From positions 1 to 64,000 of the forward strand of contig NZ_QMFB01000023.1 of NCBI RefSeq assembly GCF_003285015.1: a stretch of DNA of 64,000 nt, in the 5' to 3' direction. The stretch comes from Paenibacillus contaminans (lineage in GTDB: Bacteria > Bacillota > Bacilli > Paenibacillales > NBRC-103111). Of the stretch, positions 1 through 6,003 are shown in pieces (position 1 is the first letter of the stretch; each line of letters starts with the position of its first letter). The notes beneath the pieces are model-generated. The model made no database searches and was not told the origin of the DNA. It saw only the letters and a list, made by a program, of their open reading frames with translations. The position numbers were made by a program, and so were the translations under genes.

Positions 1-105
1 GTCCACCAACTCATTGATCTGACGCAACATATTATCCTTAGGCACAATGAGATCGTATAGTGCTGCATAAGGACTTAACGTGAATGAGATTTGAGGTTGA
101 AACAT
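1..105 (-). CDS. IS1182 family transposase, N-terminal fragment (runs off the window)
   Basis: The minus-strand frame starts at ATG 105 and reads MFQPQISFTLSPYAALYDL..., continuing with VPKDNMLRQINELVD to the window edge. The pattern of a short N-terminal tail, then a (V/I)P.DN.LR.IN.L(V/I)D block, is the usual opening of IS1182-type DDE transposases. Only 35 codons are visible, so catalytic residues cannot be checked and it is unknown whether the gene is intact. Confidence 0.6.
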   Translation of the reverse strand, partial: MFQPQISFTLSPYAALYDLIVPKDNMLRQINELVD

Positions 106-222
106 TGGACTTCACGCCTTTCGCTTTAATACTTTCATTATACAGCAAAGAAGGCACTGCTCCCTCAATAGAATTGAGCTACAGTACCTCTTTAGATAAC
201 GGGACTTTTTCAGTGGCCTCCA
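1..222 (-). mobile_element. IS1182-like insertion sequence, 5' end only
   Basis: The left edge holds the start of a transposase reading leftward and about 115 bases of leader. The sequence at about 203-222, read on the minus strand as GGAGGCCACTGAAAAAGTC, resembles the terminal inverted repeats I associate with IS1182-type elements, so I place the outer end near 222. The other end lies outside the window, so the boundary and the target duplication cannot be checked here. Confidence 0.5.
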
Positions 223-411
223 GCTAAAGCGGGGATGGAAGCTTATTTGTTTGCTATATAGCACGTTAAGCGGCGCATGGAAACGGGAAAATGACATTCC
301 CATTTTTGAACTCGCGCCTATAACTACTTGTCAGTTATCCGATTTCCAGTTACATTGGAATGGTGCAGGTAAATTGTTCCATGCTTATTACCAACATTCG
401 GAGGAACCTAC

Positions 412-1455
412 ATGAACCAATCGCTCATCGGCCGACGCTTGAAACATGATATTGTAAACGATTTTGGAGCCGTTCTGATAGCCGCAGAAACCCAACTTAA
501 ACCCGAACATTGGCAAAAGCTGATTCAGCACCGCGTCGAGGTAAGCCCTTACGATCTATACCCGGAAGAGCAAGAAACGCCGGCAACTAGCGAAGCCGCA
601 CAGCAAGAAGCGATTGTAGAGCAAGCGACGGAGCGAATCCGGAACATTTTCGAAGAGATCCGCGACAAGCAGATCATACCGGTTCACGATATCCACGAGC
701 ACGTCATCCCATCGCTTGAAAGCGCTACCCAAAATTACAGGGATCTGTTCGTGCTGCTGACCAACCTGCAGTCGAAGGACGACTACACCTACCGTCATAA
801 TATCGGCGTAGGCGTGCTCTCCGCGCTGCTGGGCAAATGGCTGAACCTTTCCGAGCGGGACCAGTCCCAGCTGATGATAGCCGCTACGTTATACGACGTC
901 GGCAAAATGCTCATTCCCGAGTCGATTCTGAACAAAAAAGGCAAGCTCACCGCCGAAGAGTTCGATCTGCTCAAAACGCACACCGTACGGGGGCACGATC
1001 TTATCCGCGCATGTCCCGGCACAACCGAGGAAATGGCTCGCGTCGCCTTGGAGCATCACGAGCGCAATGACGGGAGCGGTTATCCGTACGGCAAAAAAGG
1101 CGAAGACACGCATCTTTTCAGCAAAATCGTCGCGGTTGCCGACGTGTTCCATGCGATGATTTCGGACAGGCCTTATCATCACGCGATTCCATTCCACGAA
1201 GCGCTGGACCAGCTGCGTAAGGATGCCTTCGGTAAGCTGGATTCAACCGTCGTTTTTGCGCTTTTGAACAATATTATGAAGCAGTTCGTCGGCTCCAAGG
1301 TTATTTTGACGGACGGCTCCGAAGCCGAGGTCGTGCTCGTTCATCCGGACGATCCGTTTAATCCGCTGGTCAAAACGATTTCCGCTTTCATCGACTTGAA
1401 AAAATTGCCCGATCTGAAAATTTCTCGCGTACTCGGTTTTGCCGCAGGCCTCTAA
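412..1455 (+). CDS. HD-GYP domain protein (c-di-GMP phosphodiesterase family)
   Basis: A 347-aa cytoplasmic protein started at the ATG behind GGAGGAACCTAC. Residues 1-110 form an uncharacterised N-terminal part; an HD-GYP domain fills about 120-300. The HHE (215-217), DGSGYP (220-225) and KIVAVADVFHAM (238-249) blocks are intact. The metal-binding HD pair is instead Y161-D162 in the segment LYDVGKMLIP, so one canonical histidine is missing. HD-GYP enzymes hydrolyse c-di-GMP; this one may be altered in metal binding or act as a binding protein. It is monocistronic, with a hairpin terminator about 105 bp downstream. A GGDEF protein lies at 28.5-30.1 kb. Family call is firm, activity uncertain. 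Confidence 0.88.
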   Translation: MNQSLIGRRLKHDIVNDFGAVLIAAETQLKPEHWQKLIQHRVEVSPYDLYPEEQETPATSEAAQQEAIVEQATERIRNIFEEIRDKQIIPVHDIHEHVIPSLESATQNYRDLFVLLTNLQSKDDYTYRHNIGVGVLSALLGKWLNLSERDQSQLMIAATLYDVGKMLIPESILNKKGKLTAEEFDLLKTHTVRGHDLIRACPGTTEEMARVALEHHERNDGSGYPYGKKGEDTHLFSKIVAVADVFHAMISDRPYHHAIPFHEALDQLRKDAFGKLDSTVVFALLNNIMKQFVGSKVILTDGSEAEVVLVHPDDPFNPLVKTISAFIDLKKLPDLKISRVLGFAAGL

Positions 1456-1560
1456 CGGCTGCCGCAAGGCATAATTGCCGGGAAGCTCAAAAGAACATCG
1501 AATGGACATACAAAAATTACCTATACAAATACCATTTTCAATTTAATATGATAAAATAGG

Positions 1561-1618
1561 AGACGTGGTCTATTAGTCCTAGATAAAACTTGACGGATCA
1601 GACGATGTCTCTTTTTTT
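1561..1618 (+). terminator. Hairpin plus T-run between the HD-GYP and LuxR genes
   Basis: AGACGTGGTCT (1561-1571) pairs with AGACGATGTCT (1600-1610), one mismatch and one G-U pair, followed by a run of seven T. The loop is long (28 nt). A TATGAT hexamer at 1547-1552 sits just upstream, so this could be a plain terminator of the HD-GYP gene or a short attenuated leader of the next gene. Confidence 0.5.
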
Positions 1619-1711
1619 CGTCCTTTTTGCTTGAACAACGAGAACCTTCAGCATTGACTAGATTACCGTATACGCAACTGTTGTGGCTTAACGGAAAAGG
1701 AATGAGGTATT

Positions 1712-2098
1712 ATGGATCATACTGAAAAAATGTCGGGAGCCTTCAAAGCAGCCGAAAGTCTGGCAGAATTCGCTGCGGAGATGGCAAGCGGACAGCCGCT
1801 TACCTTAATTGACTCAAAGGAATACGCCTCCGATTCTAAAAACGAGCTGTTCAGAAGAACGTTCCAATCCGAGGAGGTTAGTTCCGCCTGCGAAAAAATC
1901 GCCCACGAATTTCAATTGACGTTACGCGAATTCGAGCTGCTTTTTCATTTGTCCCTGTACGGCTTCAGCAATAAAGAGCTCGCCAGCGTCCTCGTCATTT
2001 CGGAAAAAACGGTAAAAAACCATATCGCCAACGTCCAGCGCAAAACGAACACAAAATCGACCAGAGAGCTGATGTCCCTGGTCATTAATCGAATATAG
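1712..2098 (+). CDS. LuxR-type HTH protein (GerE-like), small regulator without a receiver
   Basis: A 128-aa protein started at ATG 1712 behind AGGAATGAGG. The last 60 residues form a LuxR/GerE helix-turn-helix: LTLREFELLFHLSLYG, then SNKELASVLVISEKTVKNHI and the KTNTKSTREL recognition-helix end. The first 65 residues match nothing I recognise and are too short for a REC domain. It is probably a stand-alone DNA-binding regulator. It converges on the minus-strand GGCT gene with only 14 bp between the stop codons. The regulated target cannot be read from context. Confidence 0.75.
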   Translation: MDHTEKMSGAFKAAESLAEFAAEMASGQPLTLIDSKEYASDSKNELFRRTFQSEEVSSACEKIAHEFQLTLREFELLFHLSLYGFSNKELASVLVISEKTVKNHIANVQRKTNTKSTRELMSLVINRI

Positions 2099-2112
2099 CG
2101 TCCGATGTCCGG

Positions 2113-2493
2113 TCAGGAGCCGCATTTCCCATTGCGATGAAGCCGCCATGAGGCGCAACCGATTTCCGGGTAGCCTGCCGAGCTTGGCCAAACGTATACC
2201 CAACCTTCCCCAGGCCCGTATGCGTCCTTGATCCAGACCCGCTCGTAAACGTTCATTTGTCCGGGCCCGTAGTATTCTTCCAATTCGTCCATCGCCTGCA
2301 GGCCTTCCTCCGATACGGAAATCCATTCCCCCGGGACATCGGCGCCATCCCCGCTTAACACGAGCGCCGGGTATGTCCCGATATCGTACAGCCTGCCGCG
2401 TACAATGCCGGGAATTACCGTTTTCGTATGAGGGGCCGCTATATGGTGATTCGATTCGCCGGTCAAAAGAGTGCCGTATACGAAAACGTTCAT
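2113..2493 (-). CDS. Gamma-glutamylcyclotransferase-like (AIG2/YtfP) family protein
   Basis: A 126-aa protein with a GGAGG site 9 bases before ATG 2493. It has the family's N-terminal FVYGTL signature (residues 4-9), which forms the substrate-binding loop, and the helix MDELEEYYG, whose E72 sits where the catalytic glutamate of gamma-glutamylcyclotransferases lies. The YERVW block is also typical. The fold handles gamma-glutamyl amines or peptides; the exact substrate cannot be told from sequence. It lies downstream of, and on the same strand as, the PurA-like gene, with a gap of about 120 bp. Confidence 0.75.
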   Translation of the reverse strand: MNVFVYGTLLTGESNHHIAAPHTKTVIPGIVRGRLYDIGTYPALVLSGDGADVPGEWISVSEEGLQAMDELEEYYGPGQMNVYERVWIKDAYGPGEGWVYVWPSSAGYPEIGCASWRLHRNGKCGS

Positions 2494-2617
2494 CGTCCGT
2501 TTCCTCCATCATCCCGCAAAGATACAAGCTTTCCGGCGTCTTGGACGCCGGCGGTTACCGCAGGTTCAAAGCCGCTCTACGTTATGCTTTCAGGCTTACT
2601 AAATTACGCCTGCCTGT

Positions 2618-3904
2618 TTACGAACGGAGAATCACTTGGTCCCGTCCCGGCCCGACCGAAACGCATCCGATCGGAATGCCGCACCGGCGTTCCACGTAGA
2701 GCACGTATTCCCGGGCTTCCTTGGGCAGCTCGTCGAAGCTGCGGATATGCGAAATATCGCAGCGCCAGCCCGGCAGCGTTTCGAAAACCGGCTTAGCCCG
2801 CTCCAGCTCTGCGGAAGCCGGGAAATCGGCCGTATTCCGGCCGTTGATTTCATAGTAGCCGCAAACCGGAATTTCATCAAGATAACCGAGCACGTCGATG
2901 TTGGTCAGCGCAATTTCCGTAGCTCCCTGCACCTGGCAGCCGTATCGCGTCGCCACCGCATCGAACCAGCCTACGCGCCGAGGCCTTCCCGTTTTTACGC
3001 CGTATTCGCCGGCATCGCCGCCGCGCTTGCGCAGCTCCTCGGCCTCCATGCCGTCCAGCTCCGTCACGAATGGCCCGGCGCCTACGCAGCTGGAGTAGGC
3101 CTTCGTCACGGCGACGACGCGCCCGATTGACGCGGCGGGAACGCCGGCACCCACGGCACCATAACCCGCGAGCGTCGAGGACGACGTCGTAAACGGGTAG
3201 ATGCCGTGATCGGGATCGCGCAGCGCGCCGAGCTGGCCCTCCAGCAAGATGTTGGCGCCGCGTTCCATCCCTTCGCGCAATAAAGCAGTCGTGTCGCAAA
3301 CGAAAGGCGCCAGCTCCTTCGCATCGGCAAGCAGCTGCGGCATAAGCGCTTCCGCATCGATCGCCTCTTCGCCGTAGAGCTCGCGAAGCAGCACGTTCTT
3401 GGCCGCAAGCGCCGCTTGCAGTCTTGCCCGCAGTCTGTTTTTTTCGTATAAATCGGCCACCTGCACGCCGATCTTCAGAAATTTATCCGCATAAAACGGG
3501 GCGATTCCGCTCTTGGTCGAGCCGAATGCCCGATCGCCAAGCCGCGCCTCCTCCAGCTCATCGAACCGTTTATGGTACGGCAGCACAACCTCCGCTCTGT
3601 CCGACACGCGCAGCTGCGGCTCCGGCACGCCGCGTTCCAGCAATCTAGCCCGTTCGCCGAGCAGCTGCCGGATGTCGAGCGCAACCCCCGGCCCGATCAC
3701 ATTAACCGTATGCTGCCGGAAAACGCCTGAAGGCAGCAGGTGCAGCGCAAATTTGCCGAACCCGTTAATAATCGTATGCCCCGCATTGCCGCCTCCCTGG
3801 AACCGCACGACGAAATCCGCATCCTCAGCGAGCAGATCCGTCATTTTCCCTTTTCCTTCGTCTCCCCAGTTCGCTCCGACAATCGCCGTTATCGTCACTT
3901 CCAT
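2618..3904 (-). CDS. Adenylosuccinate synthetase-like protein (divergent PurA paralogue)
   Basis: PurA joins IMP and aspartate with GTP to make adenylosuccinate. I start at ATG 3904 (428 aa), because an upstream TTG at 3922 has no ribosome site. GDEGKGK near the N-terminus, GHT, TGRPRRVGWFD and the C-terminal SVGP are conserved. Several usually invariant sites differ: GGGNAGHT instead of GGNNAGHT, EGQLG instead of EGAQG, STKSGIAPFY instead of TTKKGIGPAY, and KAYSSCVGAGPF instead of KAYTTRVGDGPF. The residues in the IMP and loop regions are therefore changed, which suggests a paralogue with another substrate or a slow enzyme. The catalytic Asp of GDEGKGK is kept, unlike phage PurZ. It is divergent from a LysR regulator that probably controls it. 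Confidence 0.85.
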   Translation of the reverse strand: MEVTITAIVGANWGDEGKGKMTDLLAEDADFVVRFQGGGNAGHTIINGFGKFALHLLPSGVFRQHTVNVIGPGVALDIRQLLGERARLLERGVPEPQLRVSDRAEVVLPYHKRFDELEEARLGDRAFGSTKSGIAPFYADKFLKIGVQVADLYEKNRLRARLQAALAAKNVLLRELYGEEAIDAEALMPQLLADAKELAPFVCDTTALLREGMERGANILLEGQLGALRDPDHGIYPFTTSSSTLAGYGAVGAGVPAASIGRVVAVTKAYSSCVGAGPFVTELDGMEAEELRKRGGDAGEYGVKTGRPRRVGWFDAVATRYGCQVQGATEIALTNIDVLGYLDEIPVCGYYEINGRNTADFPASAELERAKPVFETLPGWRCDISHIRSFDELPKEAREYVLYVERRCGIPIGCVSVGPGRDQVILRS

Positions 3905-3972
3905 ACCCCTTTCCGTTCGCAAAATATCGATTACATGTTTATTGTAGCGAATCTCCTTATATAAATAAAATT

Positions 3973-3987
3973 GATATTTTGAATATC
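3973..3987. promoter_or_regulatory. Perfect inverted repeat GATATT-TTG-AATATC in the purA-like/lysR divergent promoter
   Basis: A 6-bp perfect inverted repeat with a 3-bp spacer lies in the 129-bp region between the PurA-like gene and the LysR gene. LysR-type regulators commonly bind dyad sites in such divergent intergenic regions, so this is the natural candidate operator. Binding is inferred, not shown. Confidence 0.5.
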
Positions 3988-4033
3988 AGGCATTAAAATA
4001 ACTAATACAAAGAAAGAGAGAAGGTGCTTCGGA

Positions 4034-4927
4034 ATGATCGCCAATATGGATTGGTACCGCGTCTTTTACTTTACCGCCAAAGCCGGGAGTTTATCCAAGG
4101 CGGCGGAGCTGTTGTTCATTACGCAGCCTGCGGTCAGCCATTCGATCAAGCAGCTGGAAACCAAGCTGGGGGGCGCCCTCTTCTTCCGCACGTCCAAAGG
4201 CGTGAAGCTGACGGCTGAGGGAGAAGTCTTATTCAAATACGTAGAGCAAGCATACCGTTTCGTCGAAACCGCCGAAAAGAAAATCGCCGAAATGCATCTC
4301 CTCCTTGCCGGCGAGCTGCGGATCGGCGCAAGCGATACGCTTTGCAAGCATTTTCTGCTGCCTCATTTGTCGGATTTTCATCAAGAATATCCGCAGGTCA
4401 ACATCCAGGTAACGAACCGGACGACCCGGGAAACGGTCGCCTTGCTGAAGGAAGGCCAAATCGATCTGGGGATCGTCAACCTGCCGCTGCCTTCGAGAGA
4501 CGATCAGCTGAACGTACAGGAAAGCATACCGCTTCAGGACGGCTTCGTTGCCGGCGAACGGTACAAGCATCTTGCAGACAACCCTCTCCCGCTCGGGCAA
4601 TTCCGCGAGCTGCCGCTCATTATGCTTGAGCAAAATAGCGCTTCGCGCCAATATGTCGACCGCTTTTTTCTGGAGCATGGGATCTTGCTGCGGCCCGAAA
4701 TCGAGCTGGGCAGCGTCGACCTGCTGATCGATTTTGCCCGAAGCGGCTTTGGCATCGCGTGTATTATCGACAACTTTATCGACACCCCTGCAAGCGGCGG
4801 CTCCGCGCTATACCGCATCGTTCCCGAGCAGCCCATTCCCTCCCGCAAGATCGGATTGATTACGCTCAAGGACGTCCCGCTTTCGCCGGCCGCCAAACAG
4901 CTGATCGCCCTCCTGCCTGGAGGATAG
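4034..4927 (+). CDS. LysR family transcriptional regulator
   Basis: A 297-aa protein with an N-terminal winged HTH at about 6-65 (FYFTAKAGSLSKAAELL, then TQPAVSHSIKQLE and LGGALFFR) and a periplasmic-binding-like effector domain at about 92-295 (GELRIGASDTLC ... DLGIVNLP ... FGIACI). The start is ATG 4034 behind GAGAAGGTG. Regulators of this type usually control the adjacent divergent gene in response to a small molecule. Here that gene is the PurA-like enzyme, with a dyad between them. The ligand is unknown; a purine-related metabolite is a guess from context only. Confidence 0.9.
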   Translation: MIANMDWYRVFYFTAKAGSLSKAAELLFITQPAVSHSIKQLETKLGGALFFRTSKGVKLTAEGEVLFKYVEQAYRFVETAEKKIAEMHLLLAGELRIGASDTLCKHFLLPHLSDFHQEYPQVNIQVTNRTTRETVALLKEGQIDLGIVNLPLPSRDDQLNVQESIPLQDGFVAGERYKHLADNPLPLGQFRELPLIMLEQNSASRQYVDRFFLEHGILLRPEIELGSVDLLIDFARSGFGIACIIDNFIDTPASGGSALYRIVPEQPIPSRKIGLITLKDVPLSPAAKQLIALLPGG

Positions 4928-5044
4928 GGCCATTGCTCGCATGCAGCTTTTGCACAGAAACGCAAGAATAAACATCTATACCCCGTCGGATCATAGGCTA
5001 AGATGGAAATTCAGCTCAGCGATCGCGTATTTTCGTAAACGTAC

Positions 5045-5082
5045 ATAAAAAAAGAAGCAGGGGATAGGAATCCTCTGCTTCT
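5045..5082 (-). terminator. Rho-independent terminator of the CD3324-type gene
   Basis: On the minus strand AGAAGCAG and CTGCTTCT (5075-5082 and 5053-5060) form a perfect 8-bp stem followed by seven T. The stem overlaps the stop codon of the upstream gene. Confidence 0.8.
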
Positions 5083-5371
5083 AAGTCGCCGTATTCGACA
5101 TGACATCCCGCGTTTTCACGATGATCTTGCGGATGCTGTCCTCCGATAGATGGTAGCTCTGGATCAATTCCAAAATCGTCCAGCCGCTTTTGTACAACCG
5201 GTATATTTCTTTGTTCCGCCGCTCGATAATAAGTCTCGTTCCGTTATTTTCTCCCCAGCCCGCGCGTTTTTGTTCTCTCTTGGGGATATATACGATTTCT
5301 CCCTGAATGTACTCCTGAAGCTGCTTAAGCAGGCTAGGGGGAAGAATATCCTTTCCGTTTTTGTAGCTCAC
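5081..5371 (-). CDS. CD3324 family small HTH protein
   Basis: A 96-aa protein starting at GTG 5371 with GAGGAGG nine bases upstream. The N-terminal part has LPPSLLKQLQEYIQGEIVYIP and WGENNGTR, the signature of the CD3324 family. The C-terminal part (about 55-90) reads as a helix-turn-helix (IYRLYKSGWTILELIQSYHLSEDSIRKII). It is probably a DNA-binding protein of unknown role. Its start codon lies inside a 41-aa ORF in another frame, which suggests translational coupling. Confidence 0.75.
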   Translation of the reverse strand: MSYKNGKDILPPSLLKQLQEYIQGEIVYIPKREQKRAGWGENNGTRLIIERRNKEIYRLYKSGWTILELIQSYHLSEDSIRKIIVKTRDVMSNTAT

Positions 5372-5459
5372 TGCGAACTACCTCCTCGATTAATGTGCTT
5401 TGTTTGATAGCTTCGTTAAATGCAACTCCTGCAGTTCCTGCGAAATTCAACTCTTTCAT
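5334..5459 (-). CDS. Small ORF, 41 aa, overlapping the start of the CD3324-type gene
   Basis: ATG 5459 is preceded by AAGGAGAGG at good spacing and opens a frame that reads MKELNFAGTAGVAFNEAIKQ, then STLIEEVVRSELQKRKGYSSP. It overlaps the next gene by 38 bp in a different frame; the ribosome site of that gene lies inside it. It could be a real small protein or a coupling leader. No family is recognised. It follows a hairpin terminator at 5506-5532, so the downstream genes may depend on read-through. Confidence 0.45.
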   Translation of the reverse strand: MKELNFAGTAGVAFNEAIKQSTLIEEVVRSELQKRKGYSSP

Positions 5460-5505
5460 GCTAAGCCTCTCCTTTCTGGTGGATTATTTTTTGGATTGAA
5501 AAGAC

Positions 5506-5532
5506 AAAAAAAACACGATAACCAGAATCGTG
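5506..5532 (-). terminator. Intrinsic terminator within the leader of the small-ORF/CD3324 unit
   Basis: On the minus strand CACGAT-TCTGGTT-ATCGTG forms a 6-bp stem and is followed by eight T. It lies between a 15-codon ORF with a strong ribosome site and the 41-aa ORF, which is the layout of an attenuator. Confidence 0.6.
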
Positions 5533-5583
5533 CCTGTGCGTACTGCATATGCGGTCAGGTGACGGTTACTTCGACATGCGCGG

Positions 5584-5631
5584 TTATTCAGTTAACACCC
5601 CAATAGGAAATGCACGCTCAAATGTTACCAC
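5584..5631 (-). CDS. Very short ORF (15 aa), possible leader peptide
   Basis: GTG 5631 follows AAAGGAGTGATTGCA; the peptide reads MVTFERAFPIGVLTE. An in-frame GTG three codons earlier also exists but sits too close to the Shine-Dalgarno. It lies between a good sigma-A-type promoter and a terminator. The coding call rests only on ribosome site, promoter and position. Confidence 0.3.
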   Translation of the reverse strand: MVTFERAFPIGVLTE

Positions 5632-5671
5632 TGCAATCACTCCTTTCACCTGGATTTAAATTCTTTGTTTA

Positions 5672-5713
5672 GGGAAACGTTCCCATTATATAACATAAAT
5701 GGTGCATTCGCAA
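5672..5713 (-). promoter_or_regulatory. Sigma-A-type promoter with a dyad at the start site
   Basis: On the minus strand TTGCGA (5708-5713) and TATAAT (5685-5690) are separated by exactly 17 bp. Directly downstream, GGGAA-ACG-TTCCC (5672-5684) is an inverted repeat over the expected transcription start, a common repressor position. It would drive the short-ORF/CD3324 unit. Confidence 0.6.
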
Positions 5714-5834
5714 GTTTTATTTCCTTATGTACTCGCAAAAGCCCGGAATTGTTATGTATCGCAATGTCTCCGATGAAGCGAAATATTATCGAGGGAGGCC
5801 CGAGAGCCCCCCTCGCCAGAACGTCTCTTCGCTG

Positions 5835-5876
5835 TTAAGCGAAGATCACCTCAGCTGTTGTAATCAAATCGACCAC
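5835..5876 (-). CDS. Very short ORF (13 aa) with a strong ribosome site
   Basis: AAAGGAGTGGTCGATTTG opens a frame reading MVDLITTAEVIFA from GTG 5876 (or TTG 5867). It ends in a CTTCGCT/AGCGAAG hairpin just past the stop. The ribosome-site context is very like that of the 15-aa ORF at 5584-5631, so the two may be diverged copies. A GC-rich hairpin CGAGGG...CCCTCG follows at about 5791-5816. Coding status is uncertain. Confidence 0.22.
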   Translation of the reverse strand: MVDLITTAEVIFA

Positions 5877-6003
5877 TCCTTTCTCTATCCAACCCCGGGC
5901 GCTGTTCCCGAAGCCGGACAATGGGATATGCCGGCATCTATATTAACGCATTAATGCAACCATCCTATCAAGGGAGAGAACGTTTATACTCGTTTTCTCC
6001 CGG

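Noticed and set aside
2618..3904. PurZ-type (2-aminoadenine) synthetase instead of PurA-like
   Set aside because: The catalytic Asp of GDEGKGK is kept; PurZ enzymes replace it. No phage genes are near.
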